Program-made: the position numbers and the translations under genes
Notes under the pieces: model-generated
The model's input: the letters and a program-made list of their open reading frames with translations, nothing else
Told to the model about the DNA's origin: nothing
Databases searched by the model: none
Shown here: positions 32,323 to 40,039 of the stretch, one piece after another
Position numbering within the stretch: position 1 is the stretch's first letter
How the letters are laid out: the number at the start of each line of letters is the position of its first letter
Assembly (NCBI RefSeq): GCF_000378825.1
Contig: NZ_KB900388.1
Coordinates: 171,578 to 235,577, forward strand
Source: Salinispora vitiensis
GTDB lineage: Bacteria > Actinomycetota > Actinomycetes > Mycobacteriales > Micromonosporaceae
Reading direction: 5' to 3'
DNA: 64,000 nucleotides

Positions 32323-32446
32323 CGATGTTCACCTCCACGACCGGCCAGTCGGTTTGCTCAGGGTCGAGCCATGGATCCGGGGTCTGCGTCCCGATGTGCT
32401 GCTCCGGGTCCTCGTTCGGGACCGGGTGCGGGTTGGTGTCGGACAT
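32282..32446 (-). CDS. Small acidic protein overlapping the endolysin
   Basis: A 54-residue frame from ATG 32446 with a strong ribosome site (GGGAGGGGC). It is hydrophilic, rich in Asp, Pro and Glu (PVPNEDPEQHIGTQTPDPWL, then VEVNIDGMDGG) and without Cys or membrane segments. It overlaps the endolysin start by 41 bp in another frame, implying translational coupling. A role as a lysin accessory protein is only a guess. Confidence 0.5.
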   Translation of the reverse strand: MSDTNPHPVPNEDPEQHIGTQTPDPWLDPEQTDWPVVEVNIDGMDGGTEPGRSP

Positions 32447-32867
32447 GCCCCTCCCTCAATTGAGATGCAATGTGATCGGTGGGTACGCCCAGCGCTTGCG
32501 GCGTGATCAGTGAGATTATTGCCCGCGCTGAATCACGATCTAGAGACAATTCATATCGGCCTGCTGGTGATTAATCGATTCTAGCGGCAACGTAGCTCTG
32601 GGTATGATCAAAGTATTGTCGCAGATTGCTCTGTGGCTGGCAGGCGGACATTAATACGAGATGTGAATCCAATTCTTGGTCGCGGGTGCTGCGCCGGGCT
32701 GGTCGGTGACCATCAGGCGTGTCGCAGCCGCAATGCTTGTAGCTCCCTTCATGTTCGGTGGGGGCGCCGGGACGGGGCCAGCGCCGGCATTCGCTTCAGT
32801 CGAAGCTTCAGCTCTGCTGAGCGCTAACTTTCTTGCGATTGGTAACTGGCGGTGTAATGCTTCCCGA
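32447..32867. other. A+T-richer intergenic region upstream of the MFS gene
   Basis: About 420 bp with lower GC than its surroundings. At 32706-32867 the frame that leads into the MFS gene encodes a signal-peptide-like stretch (VTIRRVAAAMLVAPFMFGGG, then ASVEASALLSANFL), which could be a separate small exported peptide fused in frame or just 5' sequence. Otherwise nothing is assigned. Confidence 0.4.
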
Positions 32868-34169
32868 ATGGTTTGTCAAAAAGGAGTGCCTACTATTATT
32901 CGGGCTTCGCCCTACTGGCCGGTGTTGCGGCACCGCATTCTGCGGAGACTTTTCCCGGGGTTCGTGTTGTCAGCTCTGGGCGACGGCATGAGCCTGGTCG
33001 CGGTCAGTTGGCTCGCCCTTCAGTTGGCTCCGCCGGAGAGTAAGGCCACCTGGGCTGCGGTGGCGATCGCCGCGTACACCCTGCCGGGGGCGCTCGGATC
33101 GGTGCTGTTCGGTCGGTGGCTCAGCGGCCGCGGCGGTGCCCAACTGGCCGCCTGGGATGCGGTTCTGCGGACTGTGATGCTGGCGCTGATTCCGGTTGCG
33201 CATCTTGCCGGAGTGCTGGACATCTGGCTGTACACGGTGTTGCTCGGACTCTCCGCGCTGCTGCGGTCGTGGGGGTCGGCCGGTCGCTTCACCCTTGTCG
33301 CCGAGCTACTCCCGCCGAAACACCGGTTGGCGGGTAACGCGCTCATCGGTCTCCTGGTCGAGGCGTCAGTCCTGGTCGGCCCGGCCCTCGCAGCACTGAT
33401 CATCGGGTTGGGCGGCCCGCTCGTCGTCATCGCCATTGACGCCGCGACGTTCGCCGTCCTGGCGATCACCTACCTGCTCGCCGTACCGAAGGCGGAGCGC
33501 GCTCCGCTCGGAGCACGGAGTCCGTCCGGTCTTGCTGGTTTCGCTGCGATCGCACGCGACCGCGGCATACGTGGCCTCTCCATCCTGACCTTCGGCTTCT
33601 TCTTCCTCTACGGGCCGATCCTGGTGGCGCTGCCGGTCCACGTTGGGGCGGCGTCCGGTGACTCGGCGGGAACGCTCGCCGCGTTTTGGGTGGTCTTCGG
33701 AGCCGGCGCGCTCGTCGGCGGGGTCGCCGCTGGCTACCTGCGGCGCTGGCGGCTGTGGCCGGTCACCATCACCATCGTGCTGGCCTGGGGCCTTGCCCTG
33801 CTGCCGCTGGGTGCCGGGGCGCCAACGGGGGTGGCGCTCGTCATGTTCGCTGTGGGTGGGCTTGTCTGGGCCCCCTTTCCCGCTACCACGATGGCCCTGT
33901 TGCAGGCCCGAACCGAGGGGGGTACGAGAGCGCAGGTGCTCGCCGCGTACAGCGCGATCGCGACGCTCTCCGTGCCGCTCGGCACCCTTGCCGGCGGGCC
34001 AATGATCACCAGCTTCGGCGCCCGGTCCACCATTCTCGGCTGCGCCGGACTGACGTTGGCCCTCGGCTCGGTGGCGGCAGCTGTCGCGATCGGCCGGACT
34101 CTCGGCGGTCGGACGGGCCAGGTCGCGGCCGAGTCCCAGCCGAGTCCCAGCCCGGTACGGAGCCGGTAG
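32868..34169 (+). CDS. MFS transporter
   Basis: About 433 residues with 12 membrane helices. It opens YWPVLRHRILRRLFPGFVLS, then ALGDGMSLVAVSWLAL, typical of the EntS/tetracycline-efflux-like MFS group, with a motif-A-type loop at GSVLFGRWLSGRG. The second half begins near FGFFFLYGPILVALPV. The start is uncertain: ATG 32868 or GTG 32886 suit the family N-terminus, whereas the frame is open back to 32676 with an exported-peptide-like extension. Substrate unknown. It lies between the endolysin and Pmp gene C, divergent from the former. Confidence 0.8.
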   Translation: MVCQKGVPTIIRASPYWPVLRHRILRRLFPGFVLSALGDGMSLVAVSWLALQLAPPESKATWAAVAIAAYTLPGALGSVLFGRWLSGRGGAQLAAWDAVLRTVMLALIPVAHLAGVLDIWLYTVLLGLSALLRSWGSAGRFTLVAELLPPKHRLAGNALIGLLVEASVLVGPALAALIIGLGGPLVVIAIDAATFAVLAITYLLAVPKAERAPLGARSPSGLAGFAAIARDRGIRGLSILTFGFFFLYGPILVALPVHVGAASGDSAGTLAAFWVVFGAGALVGGVAAGYLRRWRLWPVTITIVLAWGLALLPLGAGAPTGVALVMFAVGGLVWAPFPATTMALLQARTEGGTRAQVLAAYSAIATLSVPLGTLAGGPMITSFGARSTILGCAGLTLALGSVAAAVAIGRTLGGRTGQVAAESQPSPSPVRSR

Positions 34170-34230
34170 CCAGGAGAGCGTAAGAGGTATTCACGTTCAT
34201 CTGGATTGGTGGATTTAATCTCATTTAGGG

Positions 34231-34359
34231 CTTCGTGTCGCTTCCCTTTGTTTAGCGTGCGGTGGCTGGTATCACCCGGCGGGTAGCTGAGGAGTGACCT
34301 CGACCGACACCCGACCGGGTGGTTCCTTGCCGTGCACGGGGAAGGACATCGAGACCGCG
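34231..34359 (+). promoter_or_regulatory. Conserved structured leader, copy C
   Basis: The blocks GCTTCGTGTCG, TTTGTTTAGCGTGC (34247-34260), GGTGGCTGGTATCACCCGGC then GGGTAGCTGAGGAG, GGTTCCTTGCCGTGCACGG and GGGGAAGGACATCGAGACC occur in the same order as copies A, B and D. The central hairpin is altered, but an ACC/GGGT pairing and the AGCTGAGGAG flank remain. ATG 34360 follows. Confidence 0.6.
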
Positions 34360-35772
34360 ATGAACCATCAGCGCCACGCCCAGGGAGAGCCGTCCGACCG
34401 GCCGGGCGAGAAGCCAGCACGGCCATGGCGGCGGCGGTGGTTTGTCGGGTTGGCGGGGGTGACCGGGGTGGCGCTCGCCACCGTCGGGGTTGTGGTGACG
34501 CCGGTCGGCGAGACGGTCAGGCGCGCACTGCCGGCCGTTGGCGCGTCCGGGACCCCGGCTGACGGGCCACCCGTCGACGACCGTCGGGACGAAGGCAGTG
34601 GTGCGGCCGACCGGAGTGACGCCGGTAAGGACGACGGAGAGCAGGGGGAGCGGCGGGCCGGCAAGCCGGTCCCCTGCGACCCGGATCGGCTGATCGCCGA
34701 GATCACCCTGGCCAACGCCGACGGTGGTGCCGTGCTCGACCTCGCCGAGGGCTGCACCTACCTGCTCACCGCCGACCTCGGTGGCGCTGGGCTGCCCGCG
34801 ATCACCACTCCGATCACCCTCACCGGCGGCAGGAACACCACCATCGAGCGGGCCGCCGCGGTCGACCAGTTCCGGATCCTCGCCGTGACCGCCGGCGGTG
34901 AGCTAACCCTCAACCAGCTGACGATCACCGGCGGCCACGCGACCGAGGGCGGCGGGGGGATCCTCGTCCACACCGGTGGCGTGCTGACCGTCAACCACAG
35001 CCGCGTCCATCGCAACATCGCCGACATCCTCGGCGGCGGTATCGCCAACAACGGCACCGCCCGGGTCCGCCACTCCAGTGTCGAACGGAATATCGGGAAC
35101 CAGCGCGGCGGTGGGATCTTCAGCGCCGGCCCGCTGGCACTCGTACAGTCTCACGTTCGTGGAAACATCGCCGACCTCGGCGGCGGCGTTTTCGCCTCCG
35201 ACAGCGGCGTGACCATTCAGGGCGGCAGCATCGCCGACAACTGGGCGCAGTCTGTTGGTGGGTTGTTCGTCTCCGGTGGCGTCGGCACGGTTACCGGCAC
35301 TCGAATCACCGGAAATTCGAGCCATTCCGACGGCGGTGGCGTCCGGGTTGGTCTCGGCGGGCAGTTGACCCTGCGGTGGGTCCGCCTGACCGGCAACACC
35401 GCACTGTCCGGTCTGGCCGGTGGCCTCTTCGTCGAGGGGGACATCGGCGGAGGAAGCTACGTCGTCATCGAGGACAGCATCATCAAGAACAACACCGCGA
35501 TGGCTGCCGCCGGCGGTGGAATCTTCAACGCGGGGCAGACGGTGGTACGACGTACCCGGATCCTCGGTAATCGGGCCGACCGGGGTGGCGGCATTCACAA
35601 CTCCGGGACGGTCAGCCTCGCGGCGACGAAGGTGGTCGACAATCTCGCCGTCACCGACGGTGGGGGAGTCGTCAACGACGGCGGCACGGTGGACCTGCAC
35701 ACCGCTACCGGCACCATCGTGATCAAGAACCGGCCGAACAACTGCGTCGCTGTTGCGGGCTGCGCCGGATAG
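34360..35772 (+). CDS. Secreted beta-helix (Pmp-like) surface protein C
   Basis: A 470-residue intact paralogue of proteins A and B. It has a signal sequence with basic n-region (RPWRRRWFVGLAGVTGVALA), a charged Asp/Glu/Arg-rich spacer (DDRRDEGSGAADRSDAGKDD, about residues 70-100), the cap domain (CDPDRLIAEITLANADGGAV, then CTYLLTADLGGAGLPAI) and about 12 beta-helix turns with GGGI and GGGV repeats. It ends NRPNNCVAVAGCAG. The spacer is absent in A and Lys-rich in B, so this segment diverges fastest. It is exported; a cell-wall or surface location is likely because no anchoring motif (LPxTG or C-terminal helix) is present. Confidence 0.8.
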   Translation: MNHQRHAQGEPSDRPGEKPARPWRRRWFVGLAGVTGVALATVGVVVTPVGETVRRALPAVGASGTPADGPPVDDRRDEGSGAADRSDAGKDDGEQGERRAGKPVPCDPDRLIAEITLANADGGAVLDLAEGCTYLLTADLGGAGLPAITTPITLTGGRNTTIERAAAVDQFRILAVTAGGELTLNQLTITGGHATEGGGGILVHTGGVLTVNHSRVHRNIADILGGGIANNGTARVRHSSVERNIGNQRGGGIFSAGPLALVQSHVRGNIADLGGGVFASDSGVTIQGGSIADNWAQSVGGLFVSGGVGTVTGTRITGNSSHSDGGGVRVGLGGQLTLRWVRLTGNTALSGLAGGLFVEGDIGGGSYVVIEDSIIKNNTAMAAAGGGIFNAGQTVVRRTRILGNRADRGGGIHNSGTVSLAATKVVDNLAVTDGGGVVNDGGTVDLHTATGTIVIKNRPNNCVAVAGCAG

Positions 35773-35872
35773 CCGCCCACCATGCCGTATCCGAGTTTGC
35801 GTGCTCGTCGGTGGCCGGCCTCTCGGCCCTCGCTGTCAGCCGGGTTCACGTCCTGAGAAGAGGTATCTCGAC

Positions 35873-36817
35873 ATGAATCGTGCGTCCGGATCCGGGCGGG
35901 CCGTTCCGGCCCTGTCCGTTGCTCCCGTCGTCATCCCGGCACCCGCCCGGAGGGTGGATCTCGAACTACGGGTATCGGCGCCAGTGACTGGCTCGCGCCG
36001 ACCAGTCGTCCTGTTCTCGCACAACCACGGGCCGTCCAACCTCTCCTCGTGGCGCGGGTACGACCCGCTCGTGGAGATCCTGGCGGCCTGCGGTTTCGTC
36101 ATCGTCCAGCCAACGCACCTGGACTCGTTGGCTCTCGGGCTACGCGAGGCGGACGCTGCCGAGGCTCCGCTCTACTGGCGTTCGAGAGCGACCGACCTGT
36201 CGTTCGTCATCGACAATCTCGACGCGGTCGAGGCCGCGGTGCCCACGCTCGAGGGACGGGTCGACCGGGAACGGATCGCGGTCGTCGGGCACTCGGCGGG
36301 CGGCCACACCGCTTCCCTCCTCCTCGGCCGTCGCGTTGACGACCCCGAGGACGGTTCGATTGTTGATCTATCCGACCGCCGCGTTCGGGCCGGAGCCATC
36401 CTCTCGGGCCTTGGCCGGGGCGGCGATGCCCTGAGCGCGTACGCGAGGGAAAAGTACCCGGTGCTGCAGACGTCTGATTTCAGCACGATGACCACTCCGG
36501 CGCTTGTGGTCGCGGGCGATCAGGACTGCGGGCCGCTCAATGTTGTTGGCGCTTCCTGGCACCGGGACTCGTACACCTTGTCTCCCGGGCCGAAGTCCCT
36601 GCTGACCGTCTTCGGGGGCGAGCACAGCCTCGGTGGAATCGTCGGCTTCGGTGCGGCCGAGACCACGGATGAGGACCCCGTCCGGGTCTCGGCGGTGGGA
36701 GCCATGGTCGGCGCCTACCTCCGCACCGCGCTCGGGGTCGACGGCGATGCCTGGAGCCGGGCGAGGAGGGAGCTGGAGTCCTCGCCCACGCCTCCGGGAA
36801 GCGTGGTCGAGAAGTAG
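35873..36817 (+). CDS. Alpha/beta hydrolase (chlorophyllase / PAF-acetylhydrolase-like)
   Basis: A 314-residue cytoplasmic hydrolase. The oxyanion segment RPVVLFSHNHGPSNLSSWRG is followed by the nucleophile elbow VVGHSAGGHTASLLLG (Ser about 140), the acid strand LVVAGDQDCGPLN (Asp about 215) and the His loop FGGEHSLGGI (His about 250), so the triad is complete. Similar proteins hydrolyse small esters; the substrate is unknown. ATG 35873 has AGAAGAGG upstream. It follows Pmp gene C by 100 bp in the same direction and may be co-transcribed. Confidence 0.85.
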   Translation: MNRASGSGRAVPALSVAPVVIPAPARRVDLELRVSAPVTGSRRPVVLFSHNHGPSNLSSWRGYDPLVEILAACGFVIVQPTHLDSLALGLREADAAEAPLYWRSRATDLSFVIDNLDAVEAAVPTLEGRVDRERIAVVGHSAGGHTASLLLGRRVDDPEDGSIVDLSDRRVRAGAILSGLGRGGDALSAYAREKYPVLQTSDFSTMTTPALVVAGDQDCGPLNVVGASWHRDSYTLSPGPKSLLTVFGGEHSLGGIVGFGAAETTDEDPVRVSAVGAMVGAYLRTALGVDGDAWSRARRELESSPTPPGSVVEK

Positions 36818-36910
36818 CGAGTAGGCGGCGTTTTCCGTGGTTTGGGCGTTCGACCAGGTTGGTTGGGTGCCACTTGCTACTCCGAGCGACTTTTGGGACG
36901 AGTTTTCGGG

Positions 36911-37047
36911 TTCATGTTCGTATGGGGTTGGTGTCGGCTTAGCGTTGGACTGTCGGCTACCGCCGGTCCGGTAGCCGAGGGACACCACGCCGGGTTGCCC
37001 CGGTCGGCGGAGTTCCTGGTCGTTCAGGGGAAGGCACCGGCACCGCG
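36911..37047 (+). promoter_or_regulatory. Conserved structured leader, copy D (upstream of the asparagine synthetase)
   Basis: TTCATGTTCGTATGGGG, TTGGTGTCGGCTTAGCGTT (36928-36946), hairpin CGGCTACC-gccggtcc-GGTAGCCG (36954-36977), GAGTTCCTGGTCGTTCAG and GGGGAAGGCACCGGCACCGC precede ATG 37048. Relative to copies A-C one base is missing between GGGGAAGG and ATG, so conservation is at the nucleic-acid and not the protein level. Confidence 0.6.
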
Positions 37048-37209
37048 ATGCAGTTTCAGGACCACGACCAGGGGGGTGCACCGGAGCGTCCCGCCCGTAC
37101 CCGGCCACAGTTGGCGGCCGGCCTCCTGCTCGCCTTGGTCGTCTCTGCCGCTACCGCGCGCGACGGCGCCAGTGGCGAACCTAGGGGTGATCTTCCATGT
37201 GCGGGATAG
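37048..37209 (+). CDS. Short ORF with signal-peptide-like segment between leader D and the asparagine synthetase
   Basis: A 53-residue frame starting at the position of a Pmp start codon: polar head, TRPQLAAGLLLALVVSAATA as a hydrophobic core, and a short tail. It overlaps the synthetase start (37197) by 13 bp in another frame. It is either the truncated remnant of a fourth Pmp-like gene whose body was lost, or a leader peptide coupled to the synthetase. No beta-helix sequence follows. Confidence 0.45.
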   Translation: MQFQDHDQGGAPERPARTRPQLAAGLLLALVVSAATARDGASGEPRGDLPCAG

Positions 37210-40001
37210 CAGGCTACATCGGCATCAGCGCATTCTGGGGTGAGCCGGTGCTCCGCCGAATGGCCGACGCCCAGGTTCACCGGGGCCCCGACGGCGACGG
37301 CTACCTGACCGACGGGCTGATCGGGTTGGCGCACCGGCGGCTGGCGGTCATCGATCGAGCCGGTGGGAAACAACCGTTTCACTCGGCGGACGGCCGGTGG
37401 GCGCTGAGCTACAACGGCGAGGTCTACAACTATCGGCAACTGCGCGCGGAGTTGAGCGATCTCGGCCATCGATTCACCACGGAATGTGACACCGAGGTGG
37501 TGCTCGCCGCGTGGATCCAGTGGGGTAAGGACGCCTTCGACCGCTTCAATGGAATGTTCGCCCTGGCCATCGCCGACCTGGAGCGGGGCGAGGTGGTGCT
37601 GGCCCGGGACCAGTTCGGCATCAAACCGCTGTACCTCGCCGAGGACGGAGACGGACGGGTCTTCTTCGCCAGCGAGATCCGTCCCCTCTTCGCCGCCGGT
37701 GCGGTTACCCCCAAACCCGACGACCACACCATCTACCGATACCTACGGTTCCGGGTCCACGACGACACCCCACGGACGTTCTTCCACGGGGTCACCCGGT
37801 TGATGCCAGGAGAGATCGCCCTGCTCACCTCGGACGGTGCGATCCAACGCTCCACCTACACCCGCCTCTACGACGACATGGACGCGCTGGCAGCTGCGCC
37901 GACCCCCTACGACCGGTCCGCCCAGGAACGGTTCCGGACGGTGCTGGACCGAGCGATCCGAGCTCGACTGGTCAGCGACGTTCCGGTCGGTACGGCCCTC
38001 TCCGGCGGGCTGGACTCCTCGACCGTGGTGGCCAGCATCCATCGCATGCTGGCCTTCGCCGACGAGACCTGCCGACCGGTTGGCGCGACGCAACAGACCT
38101 TCTCCGCGGTTTTCCCCGGGGAACGAAACGACGAGGAACGCTACGTCGACGCCGTCGCGGCCACCTGCGGCGAGGCGCTCCAGGTGCACAAGGTGCGCCC
38201 GAGGGCGGACCGTTTTCTGGTTGATCTGCGGGACTTTATCCGGACCCAGGAAGAACCGGTCATCTCCACCGGACCATACGCGCAGTACTGCGTGATGCGG
38301 GAGGCGAGTCAACATGTGACGGTGATGCTCGACGGCCAGGGCGCCGACGAGCTGCTCGCGGGCTACCTGCCCTACTATCTGGTGCACCTGCGCGGCCTGC
38401 GTGGTGGCCGGATGGCCGGAGAACTGCTCCGCTCCGTCGATGTGCTCTGGCGTTTGGGCCGCACCCGGCTCACCGATATCGTTGGTCGTCGGCGCCGGAC
38501 ACCGACCGCCAACCTGCTGGGTCGGGACTTCGCCGAAACCTATCGGCACGAGCGCTTCCCCTCGGTGCGCAACGACATCAAGGCCCGACTGGCCGCCGAC
38601 CTCTTCCGGCACAGCCTTCCCGCGTTGCTCCGCTACGAGGATCGGAACAGTATGCGATTCTCGGTGGAGGGTCGGGTGCCGTTTCTCGACGCCGCTCTGG
38701 TGCGTACCGTGTGGTCGTTCGACCCGTCCGCGATCATCCACCACGGCTGGAACAAGCGGGCACTGCGGGACGCGACCGTTGACCTGCTGCCCCGGCTGGT
38801 CAATCGACGGCGCAACAAGATCGGTTTCACCACGCCCGAGGACAGCTGGTTCCAGCGCATCAAGAACGACGTGTATCTGATCTTCGCCTCCCAGTCGTTC
38901 GGTGCGCGACCCTACTTCGACCAGCCAGCCGTGCTCCAGGCGTTCGAGGACTACGTCGCCGGTCGGGGCGGTGTGGACACCATGACGTTCTGGCGGATGC
39001 TCAACGTCGAACTGTGGCTGCGCGAGTTCATCGACCCGAAGCCGACCAGCGCGGCAGGCACCGCCGAACCGGTGGAGCCAGCCCGGGTCGCGGCCCAGCG
39101 GGGTACCGGCTCGGACCCCGACCGGAGTGCAGACCCGCCGCCGCTGCCGAAGCCGGACTTCGTACCCAACCAGGGGAAGGAGTTGCTGACGCCCAGTGGC
39201 GCCTGGGCCCGGTTTCCGCTGCGTACCGACCTCATCGCGACCGGGGACGACGTCCCCGCGCTCGCCGTCAATCGGGTCGGTGAGTTCTACAAACAGGGGG
39301 CGGAGGTGCCGTTCTCCATCCAGCAGCTGGCCACCGCCGGACCCTGGTACCTGTTCGTCAGTGAGAAGGTGGTCGCGGTCGCACAGGGACGAATCTTCCA
39401 CGTGACCGACGTCCGGAGTGGGGCCTGGGCGCGTCTGCTGTCGCGAAGTGTCCTGCGCACCCCGTACGGCATCGGGCTGGGGCATCCGGCCACGATGCAG
39501 CTGGCCATCCAGGAGGCGGGGCTGCCCCGCATCCTGGCCGCCGCCGCGGTCGGGGCAGCGGGGAAGGTGGTCGGGCGGCGGGGGCTGTTTTACCGGGTCG
39601 CCGGTCCGGCCGTACGCGCCATCGACGGGCCCACCGAGTACTCGGCCTATCCGGCGAACGTATCGGCGAAGCTGGCACCGCACGATCCGGATCGGGTTGC
39701 CCGGGACATCTCGTCGGCGATCCGGGCGGCTCTGCCCGCCGAGGTCGCGGAGCGGTTCGGCGGCACGGTGATCATCGATGCGAATGACCTCGGCCAGGAC
39801 ATCCTGGGCCAGGACGCCGACCTACCGGCCGCGGCGTTGGGGGCGGCGTTCGTCGACAACCCACTCGGCCAGGCTCGGGAGCAGACGCCGTTCGCGGTGG
39901 TGGTGGCCCAGCATCAACGCGGGGCAGCGGGCGTCAGTGGCGACCACCGGGTGTGTCACACCGGGGGCCGAACCGGCACCGCCGATGCCACCCCGAGGTA
40001 G
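37197..40001 (+). CDS. Asparagine synthetase (glutamine-hydrolysing) fused to an F420-gamma-glutamyl-ligase-like domain
   Basis: A 934-residue single frame. Residues 1 to about 220 are a class II glutaminase beginning CGIAGYIGISAFW, with Cys2 as nucleophile. Residues about 235-620 are the synthetase domain, with the ATP-pyrophosphatase loop ALSGGLDSSTV near 266 and NSMRFSVEGRVPFLD further on. After a Pro/Glu-rich linker (about 620-655), residues about 660-900 resemble the CofE/F420-0:gamma-glutamyl ligase fold (DFVPNQGKELLTPSG, then RFPLRTDLIATGDDVPAL). Normal AsnB enzymes end near 610-640. The fused second domain would also form a peptide or amide bond, so the pair may amidate and ligate a glutamyl-type product. 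ATG 37197 has AGGGG about 9 nt upstream. Confidence 0.85.
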   Translation: MCGIAGYIGISAFWGEPVLRRMADAQVHRGPDGDGYLTDGLIGLAHRRLAVIDRAGGKQPFHSADGRWALSYNGEVYNYRQLRAELSDLGHRFTTECDTEVVLAAWIQWGKDAFDRFNGMFALAIADLERGEVVLARDQFGIKPLYLAEDGDGRVFFASEIRPLFAAGAVTPKPDDHTIYRYLRFRVHDDTPRTFFHGVTRLMPGEIALLTSDGAIQRSTYTRLYDDMDALAAAPTPYDRSAQERFRTVLDRAIRARLVSDVPVGTALSGGLDSSTVVASIHRMLAFADETCRPVGATQQTFSAVFPGERNDEERYVDAVAATCGEALQVHKVRPRADRFLVDLRDFIRTQEEPVISTGPYAQYCVMREASQHVTVMLDGQGADELLAGYLPYYLVHLRGLRGGRMAGELLRSVDVLWRLGRTRLTDIVGRRRRTPTANLLGRDFAETYRHERFPSVRNDIKARLAADLFRHSLPALLRYEDRNSMRFSVEGRVPFLDAALVRTVWSFDPSAIIHHGWNKRALRDATVDLLPRLVNRRRNKIGFTTPEDSWFQRIKNDVYLIFASQSFGARPYFDQPAVLQAFEDYVAGRGGVDTMTFWRMLNVELWLREFIDPKPTSAAGTAEPVEPARVAAQRGTGSDPDRSADPPPLPKPDFVPNQGKELLTPSGAWARFPLRTDLIATGDDVPALAVNRVGEFYKQGAEVPFSIQQLATAGPWYLFVSEKVVAVAQGRIFHVTDVRSGAWARLLSRSVLRTPYGIGLGHPATMQLAIQEAGLPRILAAAAVGAAGKVVGRRGLFYRVAGPAVRAIDGPTEYSAYPANVSAKLAPHDPDRVARDISSAIRAALPAEVAERFGGTVIIDANDLGQDILGQDADLPAAALGAAFVDNPLGQAREQTPFAVVVAQHQRGAAGVSGDHRVCHTGGRTGTADATPR

Positions 40002-40017
40002 GGGGGCATCGGCGGTG
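39977..40017. terminator. Bidirectional terminator between convergent genes
   Basis: CACCGCCGATGCC (39977-39989) and GGCATCGGCGGTG (40005-40017) form a perfect 13-bp stem, with CCCC/GGGG inside the loop able to extend it. It spans the stop of the asparagine synthetase and ends 22 bp before the OpuCC-like stop. Confidence 0.75.
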
Positions 40018-40039
40018 GTGGTGCGCCGGTCGAGGTGCC

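Noticed and set aside
26319..37209. Secondary-metabolite gene cluster around the asparagine synthetase
   Set aside because: No carrier protein, synthase or tailoring cassette is visible; the nitronate monooxygenase and hydrolase are isolated genes.
37743..39683. 646-residue open frame antisense to the asparagine synthetase
   Set aside because: It mirrors the codon periodicity of the real gene, is His/Arg/Gly-rich and has no family resemblance or ribosome site.
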